A stretch of DNA of 64,000 nucleotides from Setomelanomma holmii (taxonomy: Eukaryota; Ascomycota; Dothideomycetes; Pleosporales; Phaeosphaeriaceae), in NCBI GenBank assembly GCA_010015745.1, contig ML978174.1, forward strand, positions 248,001-312,000. The letters are read 5' to 3'. Under the pieces are notes generated by a model. That model ran no database searches and was not told the origin of the DNA. It saw nothing but the letters and a program-made list of their open reading frames with translations. Below, piece after piece: positions 43,520-56,300 of the stretch. Position numbers and translations under genes: made by a program. Position 1 is the first letter of the stretch; each line of letters begins with the position of its first letter.

Positions 43520-44869
43520 TCATGACTGCCGTCCAGTTGGTATACTGCTCCTATCGCTCCACCTCGGCCCTCCCGTTGCGAAATCATGTTCCTCGCTCGC
43601 CGACTCGACTTGTATATTCGTCTCGGTCGTGATGGTCACGATATTATTGCTCATCGGCTTGATGATCGAGTCTTGCGATCCGGTTCTGGTGGGACTCTCG
43701 TCCTCGGCGAGGGAGTCGTGGTGGTGTATTGAGCGGCCCGAGGTGTTGCGGCCTCGGCGGTGGTCGACTATGCGTGATAGTCTGTTGCTGCCGCCGACGA
43801 TGGTGATTGTGCGTGCGGTGGAGGTGATGGGTTCCTTACTGGCCATGGATGAGAGGCCGTAATTTTGCGCGTCGCCTGGACGTGCGGCGTTGGTGAGTGT
43901 GGCGGTTACGGTGCGGTTGTATTGGCCTGTGGACAGGTCACTGTTGACAAGGACGCGGCGGGTAAGAGTGTAAAGGAGCGCGTCGATCCAGCCGCACGAG
44001 GTGAGAAGGCAGCCGGCGACGATGTAGAAGACGTCTGGAAGCGACTTGCCAGTCATGGCAACCATGCGACCCACTGCGATTGGCAGTGTGAGCAGGACGT
44101 AGACTGCGGGATACATGACCATGAACTTGGTCGCCCGTGTCAATTTCGAAGTGTCGTTGTTCATGATGCTCCGAATGCGGTGACGCAAGTGGATGAAGAC
44201 ATGTCCGTAGATGCCGATGGTACCGAATTCCACAATGAAGATCCAGAGGTAGTGCAACCATAGTCGTTCGTCTTGGAAGTCGGTCGATATCCAGCACCAG
44301 CCTCCCGCGCGCGTGAAGAAGCGTTCCCTGTAGATCGCTGGACCCAAGAGCGTCAAGACGAGAGCTGCGAGCCAGATGGCCAAGATCGAGACCACGAACC
44401 ATAGATATGGCAACTTGTAACCCTTGATGACGCCAAGCCAGGTGTGTATTGCGATAGCAAGGACGAAGAACCCACTTGCAACGTCTCCGATGTTTAGGAA
44501 CCATGCTTGAATAAAGCATGGTGCTGTTGGGGCGAGGATGGCGTCAAGTCGAAGCCAGTGAAATGATATTGAGAACGCAATCGATTGTTGCAGGTCTGCG
44601 AGCAGCAGGTTATAGATGAGGATAACGTATTGGTTGTATCCAACGTATTCTCTGTAGTGTCTCCTCCATGATATCAGACGGTGAGTGATGAAGCCGAGTA
44701 ATGCCGTGACTGATAATAGACTCATCATGGCAAAGATGCTCAGAGGAATGAGCCCCGCCCGATATACAGGTGTCAATCCATCCAAGCTGTTTGGGTAGTC
44801 GAAGTATCGCTTGTGAAGTTCTCCCCGAACCACCATACTGATAGAGGTCGCCATATCGAAAGGTGCCAT
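43520..44869 (-). CDS. cAMP-receptor-like G-protein-coupled receptor (fungal class V)
   Basis: Single exon of 449 residues. Seven hydrophobic segments fall in about 38-320: LIPLSIFAMMSLLSVTALLGF, YVILIYNLLLADLQQSIAFS, FLNIGDVASGFFVLAIAIHTW, LWFVVSILAIWLAALVLTLL, LHYLWIFIVEFGTIGIYGHVF, KFMVMYPAVYVLLTLPIAVG, and DVFYIVAGCLLTSCGWIDALL. The NLLLADLQQ segment, the Trp/Cys-rich extracellular loop (GGWCWIS), the FMVMYPAVYVLLTLPIAVGR segment and the C-terminal GWIDALLYTLTRR match Dictyostelium cAMP receptor-like fungal GPCRs (Git3/GprH type), which couple to G proteins at the plasma membrane for nutrient or developmental sensing. The 130-residue cytosolic tail is Ser/Thr-rich and could be phosphorylated. 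The ligand is unknown. Confidence 0.92.
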   Translation of the reverse strand: MAPFDMATSISMVVRGELHKRYFDYPNSLDGLTPVYRAGLIPLSIFAMMSLLSVTALLGFITHRLISWRRHYREYVGYNQYVILIYNLLLADLQQSIAFSISFHWLRLDAILAPTAPCFIQAWFLNIGDVASGFFVLAIAIHTWLGVIKGYKLPYLWFVVSILAIWLAALVLTLLGPAIYRERFFTRAGGWCWISTDFQDERLWLHYLWIFIVEFGTIGIYGHVFIHLRHRIRSIMNNDTSKLTRATKFMVMYPAVYVLLTLPIAVGRMVAMTGKSLPDVFYIVAGCLLTSCGWIDALLYTLTRRVLVNSDLSTGQYNRTVTATLTNAARPGDAQNYGLSSMASKEPITSTARTITIVGGSNRLSRIVDHRRGRNTSGRSIHHHDSLAEDESPTRTGSQDSIIKPMSNNIVTITTETNIQVESASEEHDFATGGPRWSDRSSIPTGRQS

Positions 44870-47800
44870 AGGAATGTCCAGCTGAGAAAGGTCGAGTTGA
44901 CTTAAGGGTGGCCGGACTATCAGGCTCTCAAGTCATCATGGAAATAATAGCGGCAATTCAATTGTCGTTTTGCCCACAAGGGCGACCTGATCTGAGGTCT
45001 GGGGATACCAGTTACCAGTGCTGCGGCGTCTTGATAATCGGTTGACGTATGTCCGATAAAGTGCCTTTGTCTGAACGTGAGTAGGTTACAGTTTGGCTTG
45101 GGCGACACACAAAGAAGTGGTCAAAGCTGAATGTGACTTCGACGAAAGTTATCCTGGAAAATGCAGAGAAAAGGGTGGGCACAGGGCATAGATCAATAGG
45201 AAAGTACGATATGCGCCAAAAGTTAGTATGGTGGGGATTGGGCGTCTGAGGACGGCTTTAAGCTGGGAAAGGAGGGATCGTCAAGGTCTCTGCTGTACCA
45301 GGTATAAACGGCATGCAGGTGCCCAGGTGCGGCATGCTTGACGGATGCTAGAGATCGCCTACGCATGCTATGCGCAGGGTCAGGATAAAGTGCGAGTGCG
45401 ACTTGCTTGGCCACAACGACTAGTGTGCACTTGCTTGTCTGTCAGTCAGCCAGTGTGCAGCCAGCCGAGAGGATGCCGATTTTTTAGTCAACAAAATGAG
45501 CGAGCGACTCAGCGACAGCTCGTTAGCCAGAAGACGATCTCTAGCTAAGGCCTTCATCATCTCACAAATACTCTGTGAGGTCTTCGCCGCATGAAAGATC
45601 GATGGCGAGGAGGCGAACGAATGTTGGGGCCACTGTCGTGTGATAGTTTCACCGAGAATTCAAATGTATGGAAGCAGGAAAGTCCACCACACGCCCGCAC
45701 GGGCCTCAATGCGAGGGTCCTGATGCTGCATCTGTCTGTGCAACTCCAAAAGAGACAATGATTAACAGTGCCACAAAGCGGTGCCAGCCGCGCCCTCGCC
45801 GTGTCAATATGCTTTCGCCATATTGCGCAACCGAGTCCATCCTCAGATCTTACACCGTGCAGTTGGGATTTGATGACCAGTCGCGCGTCTGTTGAACCGC
45901 GCTATAACACAACATTCACAGGACAACATGCCACTCCGCTTGACGGACCAGCTCCAAGCCGGCCGGCCCCCCTTTTCTTAACTATTTTGTGGGGAAAAGG
46001 TGCTGGAGCGAATGCTAGGCCATTGTGGGGGATTCGCCGCTAAAGGACACGCTGCTAACCAGGTGTACCCCAGGCAGTATCGGCTCCTGAAGCGAGTATT
46101 GAAAAGCATGTTGCCAGCGTGACGAAAGTCAGTCAATCGCGGCTTCAGGGACATGGAGTGTATCAGAGGCACTTCAGGGACGCTGTCAGTACGCGACACG
46201 TGCGTGCTTACAGCCACTAACAACAGCGGTGGCTTTTTCCTCCTGCGTGAACGTTTTGAGCATTAGCTTCAGCGCGGACGACGGGAGCCCGGCTGGCACT
46301 TGCGAGGTCCCGGACGCCTGGTGTCAAGGTTCAGGAAGCAGCAAATGCCTCTAGGCGGCCCTTCTCAAGCGCGCGCAATCAATCGCAATCAAGTCGCAGC
46401 CACAAACAGTTCGCCGCCCCCGTTCATCGATAGCACGTGAGTGAGGTCAGACGAAGGATCTGGCAATGTTACTTGATCGCGACGAGACGCGTTCCAGAAG
46501 GTGTACGCGGAGCGTTGGAAGCCGCGATTAATACAGCAATTCGTCTATTATTGTTGGGTACGTACACATTCATGGCTGCGTCAACCATCAACCTGATGTT
46601 TCTATCAGCCTTGAACATTCATCCTGAGCAACTTCAGCGCATAGAAGGACACCGCGGAGGCCTCAAGCACGCTTGACGATCAGACGCACAAACTCAACCC
46701 GTCCTTCCTCATTATCCAAGACTGTTAAGTTCTTGAGTGTTGGTCGAGAATACCGGGCTGGGAGCCCAAGATGCGCATTGCATATTACCGGCAGCGCGCA
46801 CTGGATCATCTCGGTTTGTCTTGCATGGCGTCTGTCTGTCCATATAAATTTGACAACGGGTACGAATCTGGAGAACGGCGGTCAGGTCAATCTATCGTAC
46901 CCAGCATCTGGTGTCCGAAGCGAGCCCGAAGATCAATGTCGGCAACGATGCAACGGCGCCCCGTCAAATTTGTCGCGTGTCGACTCAGGCATCCTGTTGG
47001 CCATGAGCGCAATCGGCCGAATGTTCATTTATCGCAGGGTCGAGACCATTGGCGTGCAGAAATCCTGGAAGTGTTGCAAATCCACGCTAGTGTGCTGTAC
47101 ATGCGAGTAAGCACCTTCAAGAACGGCTCTACCCCGCAAGCGTAGAATGCCCCTCGTGTGGAACGGGCGTCGTACGTCATGGGAACTAGGACGTCATCTT
47201 GAGATGACGAAGCATGAAACCAATTCATGCCGTCTTGGAATTTCTTTCGATCCAATTGCAGACGCAAGCGGTGGCTATATTGGCGGCACTTATACACGTA
47301 CGCAGCAGCGCGCCGACGTCTACGGATATGTCCGCTGGTCGAGCCGCGAGCATGGAAGAGCTGACTGCATCAGACGTACACTGATGTAAGGTACGAGAGA
47401 CATCGAGATACCAGGTACGACCTCAACAGTGCGAATTTTCAAGGACGAAGGAGTAAGCCAAAGTACCACCAACGTCTGGAGCTAACACAACATTAGCCGG
47501 TCAGCCAATGCCAGATGAGCTGCCCATGTCGATACCCGTCTCGTATCTGCAGCTGCGCAGGGCAATGATATCACAGCATCTTCCTGCGCTCTTCAGGTCT
47601 CAAAACACGTGCAGTGGCGTTCGCGGTGGGCCAGAGACTTCATGCCACGGCAAGTCTTCTTTCTTCCACGAGACTGCCCTTGGAGCCAACTCCCAAACCA
47701 TGCTGCTCGCTTGTGTCCGCTTTACCCAGGTTGTCACCTTCCACGGAGGCGGGAACATGCAGGTGCTGGCGAATGATGGCCTGAACTGTCGGATGCAATC

Positions 47801-50322
47801 CCTGAGTCGTGACCCTCGTGTATGGGAACACACTGCTCGCAGTGCTCGGCATTCATGGCACGCGACTACCAAGACAGTCGCTCCTCGCTTGCCACGTTCT
47901 GCTTGGTGGAGACGAGTCGTCGACGACAACCTCTTGCAGTTTTTAGCGCTTTCCCCAGATTTTCCGGTTGACCGTTCTCCACGACTCTCCACATTTTCAA
48001 TTTTACCACCGGTATGGCATTGGAGTAGAGCGAAGAAGAACGAGCATGATCGTGGCAAACACCTCAGCCAAAATCGAAGCTACGGCTACAGTACAGAGTG
48101 GACTTGACGTCCGTGTGGCTTATTATGCAACCGAATCACCACCACAGCAGATGCCATCTACCGCGGTCTGTATACAACGTTCCTCGAAGAACGACTGTGC
48201 ATACTGTGTCGTCACCTTGGCTAGAATGTGTTGGCGTGATACTCAGCGTATACCTGAACATCTTCCCAGCGTCAGCACTGTGTTTGATCAGCTCCCGCCT
48301 TTATACCGGATCGACCGCGCAAGGACATGATTTGCTCGAATTTGAAATATAGGATTCTATACTTAGGCAGACCACGTTGTGGGCAAGGTACATCCCTTGT
48401 GCGTGGCTTTTCATTTCAGGCACGGCAGTTCAGGCTCCGTCATAAAGAGGTTACGACGCCTCTTCAACCACGTCAAATCGTCGAAGATGCTGATTATTCA
48501 GCATCGATGCCGATGTGGAGGCTCCAGCGTCTATCCTTGTACCGCAACTGCACCAACACCGGGACCCAGCTCGACGTCAGGACTATTCACCGGAAAAATC
48601 GAGATGTCTGTCTCGCTTCCGGCTATGTTGATATACTCGGCGCAGCCATCGTTCCAGAAGCATGTACAGTAGCGGCGTCGTTCCAACACACCGTTCAATG
48701 GCATGGACTGCGCCGCATATGTGTATCTTTGTTTGCAGACGCTCTGAATGTGCTCTTACGTCCCCGCGTTTTGTGCTCTGCAATAACAAAAGCCGTAGGA
48801 ACACTGCGGACGGTGCACGGGTAAGTTATATAAACGCAAGTATATCAGCCTACATGCTATGTATGCATACATACCGCATGTCCAAACATTGAAGGAACCC
48901 ACCTAGGCTAACCTTGCCTCTCTTGCTAGGCGCATGTTCGGTTTGTAGGTAGCTCCAATAGATTGGATCGGGACTGCGTTGTTAGGCGACAAAATATAAG
49001 AACTCCACATTCCGAAGGGTATACTCTTCGTCACACAACGCTCGAGGAAGGGCAAACTCATTTCGTGCGCGCTCGGTTCCAGTCGGGCGTCCCATGGTAT
49101 AGAAGCTGCAGTAAGTGATCTTCACACTCGGAAGTTCTTGGGAACCATTAATCGACCTATGGTATACAAGCTTTGGTAAGTACTCCGGACACTTCTAAAC
49201 CTTCAATTACCGTCCGAAGCCACTCGACGGTAGTTTGCTCGTTCATCTGGATATTTGCAAAGCGTATTTTGATGGATAAATATTAGTCCGTATCTGCTAA
49301 GACGTATCCACGCCGTTATTTCCGCCTGACTGTATAGCTCACTACTTGAGCTTTCGAAGTAGACCAGGCCCATCGCAGCACTCTGGTCATCTCGATGGCA
49401 TGTGGATATAGCACACGCTATTCATCTCGTGCTGGAAAATACATGGTTACTGCAACTACATTACCCCAGGAAAGGCGTGAACCAAGCAAGAGTAACCCAT
49501 TCTCATGCACAAGACCTGTTACAGCAATCGATTCATACCTCGAAGTATATGCCGAGTTGCAAAGATATGAGCAAAGCTATCCAAGTTGCCTGATATAGTC
49601 ATACTTTCCTCACGAGGGAGGTATGCGCAGTAACAAGGCACTGTCAGTAACACCAAGTCAAGTACGATTCTGTCCAGCCCACATTCTTTTTCCCTCATGA
49701 CGGATCGCATGTGATTATCTACATCTCCGGTAACGAACACTGCAGATTAATGTACGATTTCGGCGAGTGGTACTGAGACTTTTAAGTATTCTGACCAGCT
49801 GCTCGAGATGAAGGAATTTGTTACGGCTGGTGACAGTCCGGTTCTGTTGCGTAGAACAACCCAAGCAGTCATCAGGGGAGAATTAGGAAGCCGACGATGA
49901 TTGTTATCATGTTCTGAAGTGGTTACCATGCTTACACAGAAGTTGTAGAGGGATTGAAGACGATGAGAGGTGCGAGGAGGTTCACTTGCGGGGTGTGGGT
50001 TTTCCTCTATCTTTGCATTGTACTCATCTAGCGCGATTAATGCTGGAGATCAGGTGCCAATCAAAATCAATGCAAAGCAGATCTATTGATGGGTGAGGTG
50101 CTTTTAATGAAGTTGGTCTCCGAGTCGTGCCTGCCGAACCAAGTGGGACGCTAGGCCCGGTACGGTACTATGCTTTCTCGAATGTTTGGCGCGACTTCTC
50201 GTGGCTCAATGACGACCTTGTACGACAGCACTCATCCTCTCTACGCGTCTTTTTAGTAATGTATAATCTACGGACTCTATGAAGCGACACGTTACCCTAT
50301 ATACTTTCGCAACGAACATTTA
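44870..50322. other. 5.4-kb region without a supported gene
   Basis: The longest interval without a recognisable gene. Open frames up to 199 codons (47508-48107) overlap opposite-strand frames of similar length and contain no domain, and none shows splicing that extends a motif. I see no long terminal repeats, no transposase fragments and no simple-repeat array. The last few hundred bases must contain the separase promoter. Two diverged copies of a roughly 40-base segment occur near 49.1-49.2 kb. Confidence 0.5.
49094..49195. repeat. Diverged short direct repeat
   Basis: A segment beginning ATGGTATAGAAGCTGCAGTA near 49094 recurs near 49159 as ATGGTATACAAGCTTTGGTA. Similarity continues through TAAGT and a later ACACTTC/CACACTC stretch. 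The copies are about 65 bases apart and imperfect. Confidence 0.45.
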
Positions 50323-53300
50323 ATGGCAACCGAAGACGAGCCGACGCGTGCGCGCATCGACAACATAAAAGCGGACCTCCGAACGACATCCACATGCTCG
50401 AATGCGACCGTAGTTGCACTCGGAGAGCTCCTTCTGAAGAAGATTGATGAGCATGCGGAGAAGGAGAATGTCAGAGTCACGGCGCCTGCAACAGCGAGGC
50501 GGAGAGCTGCAACGGCGGATGCAGCAACAAACCCTACCAAGACAAACACAGCTACTCTTCCACCCCGAGAGAAGTACATACTAGCCACCGAAGTCGCGAA
50601 CACGACACTCAAGAACCTTGCGGATGCGCTCAAGATCCCCTCCAATGCGCTCGACTCGAGACTAGCCCCCGAGGCAAAGAAAGCTGTGAACGAAGATGCA
50701 CGCAAGCCAGCGAGGCCACGCGCAGGAAACGCCAAGCATGCTTCTGTGTCTAAGAGACCGCTCATGGAGCGATCAGCGTCTCAATTGACCAATTCGCCGA
50801 AGAAGCGACCAATACGCCGGTCTTCCTCATGCTCTTCCGTCCTGACATCGGGTCCTGACGCTGGCTTGGTGGCGACAGCCGAGTGCGCAAGGACAGCTTT
50901 TGCATACTTGGCGACAACGGAAGCTACAAAGGTGCTTGGAAAAGATTCTCAGGACCTGCAACTAGAAAATGGTATACTGGCACTGGTTGGCAAGTTGGTT
51001 GCGCTAGGACTCGACAGTTTGGCTGTCAAGGAAATGCGGCACTTGAAGAGAAGGCTCGATGCATATCTGGGCTATGCTAAAGACTCGCAACGACCAGCGA
51101 GCAGAAGCGTCGAGAAGAACTCCGGCCATGGCACAGCAGGCGAGAAAGAGAGCCTAGCATCTCTGCTAGACTTTGGAGCAGTCGAGTCCACGAGCCCGGC
51201 GCTTCCCATAATTGTCAACCTCCAGACGTATGCGCTCCGTACCATTGCGAGATTGAATCGACCCCGAATCGTCGAAGCTGCCTACGAGCAATTGAAGCTA
51301 TCCAATCCTTCTTCCCCAGCGAACCTGATCCTCCGCCTCACAACCACATTGAGTGGCCAAACAAAGACAGCGAGACAGCTTGAGTCGCTCGCTCAGACGA
51401 TACTTTCGCTCTGTCCCAATATCTCAGCCTCGCACGACAACAAGCCTATCCAGGCGTCACCAGAAACCGTGCTGCTCTTACAACATCTCGCATTCAAGGT
51501 GCGGCGATCATGGTGGGCTCTTGCAAAGCATCAAGGGAATGCAACCCAGGAATTGCTGGAGCCATTCACCAAATGCTTGGTTGCCTTTGCGCGGAGATCG
51601 CAGTTGCCGACTGGAAAGAAATACAGGATGGCCGAAACGCTTTATGAAGACTTGGTCGATGGACGGGACGGCTCGAAGGCCCCAGGTGGATCAAATGCAG
51701 TGGTCAACAATACCCTCAGCTCACTTGCACAAGCGGCAGGTCAGTCCGAGGAGGCGCTCCGGTGGCTTGGTACAGCAAGCGTCGCATCGTCATCGAAAAC
51801 TACCCTGGCGAAACAGACTGCCCAGCTTGTTCGAATCGCCACTGTATCTATTGAAGCTTTCGTCAAGGGCGACATCAGACTTGATCTGCAGGACGCCATT
51901 TCCAGCGCACTCGAAGGCTTAGCAGGAGGCCTAGGGGGCTCCAGCGTGGACTTAGATGCGCTCTTCTTGGAAGTGAATAGCCTGAGGCGTGCTGCGACGA
52001 GACTCCTGATGTCCTCTTCGTCGACCACTAACCGCGATGCTGAATCGTCTGCCACCAGGCATCTTGCCAACGATGTTATCGCGTCGTGCATTCACTTCTC
52101 TGCTCGAATGGTTGGATCCAGCCTTCCCGAGGGATTTGACTCGAAAGCACAGCAGAAGCATAGTCATCGCATGAACATGATTTGGAAGTGTACGAAGAGC
52201 GTGATTGACTCAGTCCTTGTGTGCTGCAAGGAAACACTACTTACTGAACACCAGTGGAAGAAGCTCGACCTCATGCTTCAAGAATGCTCGCATCTATTGC
52301 GTCGCTTTGGGGAAGAGATTGCGTCCGGTACCCGTTTTGATTCGCAAGACAGCGATAAAATCCAGGGCCTAACAGTCAAAGTCTCCAATGCTTACTGGTC
52401 TGTTCATCTTCAGCTGCGAAAGGCGAAGCTGAGCTCCGACACCATCGCTACAGCAATGCAGCGATCAATCAGTCTCGTGAGCTCAGGGACCCTAGATCTA
52501 CAAAAGGCTGGACTCCTCACCATGAAGCTTGAAAACCTTGGAGACTTTCTGGATAGCTCGGGAAGGGCGGAGAAAAGCCGTAAAGCTTACGTTCAATGCA
52601 TTCGCGGACACTTGGACTCTGGCGCGGGCCACGCACTGTCAGATATGACCGCCAGATATTCCTTGCAGGCAGTATTCGATGACGAAGGGCCCCTGAGCAT
52701 TCTCAACCGAGTTCTGAGGTCGCTGCATCGAGGTTTCATAAAGTTTGGACTTTCGAAACCTGATGAGTCGGCATTTTTCGATGACGATGAGCTGGACCTT
52801 CGCGCTCGTGGAGCACTACTCGAACTACAATTGGACTTGTACATCAAAACGCTGTCCAAGAATCGCAACTGGGATGCTAGCCTGGATGAGTCCCTCAAGT
52901 CCCTAGTTCAGCGCCTCCGGGATCTCTACGCACCGACGGAATATCCAGTGCGATACCTTCGCTTGGTCGTATCACTTCTCCGATTGTGTGAGAAGCACGA
53001 TGATATTCTTTCGCCAGAGGCACTTTCCTCAGAGATATCTAGTGCCGACAGAATTAGCGCTGCCGACTCCAAGGATGCTGAACTCACACGGTACGAGGTG
53101 TACTTGAAAGCCCTTTGCGCCCTCAAGGTTTCCATGCAAGAGACGGTTCCGGCTACATCAACCCTCAAAAAATGCTTCGCAACATTCGAGTGTCTTGTCG
53201 ACAATGCCAAATCGTGGAAAAATCTTCGGGAGCAAGTGGACGACGTAGAGTACTGGGCTTCAGAGATCAAAGCTAGCGTTGGATATCTTAACGCTAAAGG

Positions 53301-56300
53301 CGAGGAGTACCTCGCTCTACCTGTCCTGCATCTGCTTGTCAGGATCAGCGAGCTGGAAGCTAACGCCGACCCTTGCGAGCTTGTTGAAACTGCATGCGCG
53401 TTGGGGATGCAATTTCTCAGGCTTGGGTATACTGGGAAAGCTGGTCTCTCGTTGGCGAAGGCTGAGTGTATTATTGAGAAGCAAACAGCCTCTACAGAAG
53501 TCAGACTGTGTTGGCATATTGCATATGCTGAATACTTGGCGAGAATCGGAAACACTGCAAAATGGTGAGAAGATGTGCCATTGATAGATTGTTAGGAGCT
53601 AATTATCTTAGCACGACCGTAATATCGACAGCACGGACATATGCACTCGCAGATGAGCAATTCATGGACTTGGCGAGACCCTCGACCACGCTCTCCGGCA
53701 GACTTCGTTTCAATCGGATCGTAGCCGATGCGGCTTATGTGTGTTCGCTCCTGGCGACCGTGACTGGTAGTTACAAGGACGCGGCAAGGCATGCTAAGCA
53801 GTGTGTTTCCCTCAATCGACGCATTTGGGCGGCTCTGGAGTCAAGAACAAATATCAAGAAAGCTGCACTTATCGACAATCCCGAGTCGGATGTGGACGGT
53901 CCGAGTAAGGAGGCATTCTCCCCTCTGAGTTCCATGCGGACTGAGAAAGGCGCGCCTTTAGTCATGTCAGTAACACACGATGCGCTCAGTGGACCTGAGT
54001 TCTGGTCGTTGGTCCCTGCTCTATATCGAGGATTGATGCAGCACTCACAAGTCTATGCTCATCAAGGGTTGTTGCATGAGGCTATATACATCGCAGAGCA
54101 AGCGGAAAAGATTGCCATTGCTACACAGTCGCCCACTTTGACAACCGACAACGCCAGCTGGCGAGCGGACTGCTGGGCACAAAGTGGCAGGATCGACAAA
54201 GCTCAGCCCATACTGGCATCACTTGAACAGCACAAGAGCCGCACTTGCCTTTCCATTGTGGGCTATCAGTCTGCTGTTGCCCGAACTCATCACTGGAATG
54301 GTCAGTATGGAGAGGAAGTCTCATCTTACGGCACGCTGGACCAATTGTTGCATGATCTCACCTCTTCATCGTTCATCAACGCATTGACCACTTTCTCTCC
54401 GAACATGGATTCGCTCGCCGAGCAGATGTCCAAGATGAGTATGGATGCGGCCGAAGAGCCACATGCCAAAGCCGTCACAACAAGAGGAGGCCGAAAGCCA
54501 GTGGCAAAATCAACGAAACGGATTGTACCAAAGCCAACAATGAAGACCGCAGCCAAAGCACGTCCTGGAGCTCGAACAGCAACAGCGACAAAAGCTACGG
54601 CCAAGGCCAAGAGTCAGGCTCAGGCTGATGTGAGGCAGTCAGAAGTGCCGCTCAGCAGTGCCGAGCAGTGCTCTATCCTGTGCAACTTCCAAGCAGAGAT
54701 CATCCACCGAGGCGTCCTCGCAAATTTGTTGCACAATGATCTTGCAAGTGCGTCAGCGCTCCTTGCAAGAATTGAGCAGATGCAGAACGGGCCGACTCCG
54801 AGCCTTCACCACGCGTGGGCCGCATTCAAAATGATGCTCGCAGAGTGCTTCAAGCAGATCGCGGATAACATCGCCCTGAATACACTGCCAGAATCCACAA
54901 TCGCGTTCCCTGCCGTCAATCTCAAGGAGCGGAGGCTGTCCGAAGACTCCGTAGCGAAAAGAAAGCCGATCACCACGTCTGCGAACAGCAAGAACGGTCG
55001 AGCGAAGCTGCCGCTGAAGGATGGGTTTGCTGAAACTTTGAAGAATGCACGCGATCGCTTGGTGGAGGCGCATGCAGCATCCGCAATGCACGGTCCAAAT
55101 TTCATGTTCCAGCAAATCTCAATGGCGTTGGGAACCGTCACAGTCTTACTTTCTGCGATCTGTGGGGGGGAAAGTGAAAGCTCGCTGCACCCGTTGTATG
55201 CAGCTTATATGGGAGGTATGTGATTCGAGAACAAAAATAGGTCTTCGATGAGGCTAATGAGATACAGAAATTCCGAAATGTAACGCGCTCAGACTTACAC
55301 AAGAGTCGATTGATGCCGAGAAAGAACAATTGTCACGCGACGAATGTCTGCGCTGGCCAATAATATTCCCTACGACCTTTGCGCCATCGTCCATACCTGA
55401 CTTCCAAAAAGATTATATCAACATCATTCCGAGCACCTGGACTGCTGTCTCCCTAGCCTTGAATGATACGCGCAACGAGCTCTACGTTACTCGCTTCGAA
55501 CAGGGTTTGTCGCCTTTCGTCCTGCGTCTGCCCCTTGCGCGACACGCATCTCGCGATATGGACGAAGAAGAGTTCTCATTCGAGGATGGGAAACGGGACT
55601 TCGATGAGATCATAGAGCTGAGCGACTTTAGCACACGTGCTGCTAAAGACATGACATCGAGAGAAGCCAGACAGCAATGGTGGACCGAGCGCGAGGCCTT
55701 GGACACACGACTTCATGAATTGCTCCTCAACATGGAGAACATCTGGCTAGGTGGCTTCAAGGGCATCTTCTCCCAGCATGAGCGACAACCAAGCTTACTT
55801 GCCCGCTTTCGAAAGTCCTTGGAGAACATCATCAATCAACACCTGCCCTCTCGCAGGAAGAAGACTCAGCAGAAGCGGCCCATTCTCGATTCTCGGGTCT
55901 TGGAGCTGTTCATTGGTCTTGGTGATGTCGAAGATGAAGATTTGGATATAGATGAAGCTCTGATGGATCTGCTATACTTCGTTGTTGATATCTTGCACTT
56001 CAATGGCGAACGCAACGCCTATGATGAGATTGACTTCGACGCGATGGTGGTCGAAACGCATGAAGCGCTGCGTGCGTACCATGGTACATCAAACCACGCA
56101 ACGGCTCCCAACCAGCACATGATTCTCGTTTTGGACAACAACCTCCATGGCTTTCCTTGGGAGTCGCTGCCATGTCTGGAAAAGTCATCCATATCCAGGC
56201 TCCCATCGCTTGTGGCACTTCGTGAGCGATTGCTTGCTGCCAAACCACACACTGATGCCGCAGATGCCTCGCCCGGACACTACATTCGAGCGGACAATGG

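Noticed and set aside
47508..48107. 199-codon plus-strand frame in the gene-free region
   Set aside because: An equally open frame runs on the opposite strand, composition is irregular and no motif or splice partner was found.
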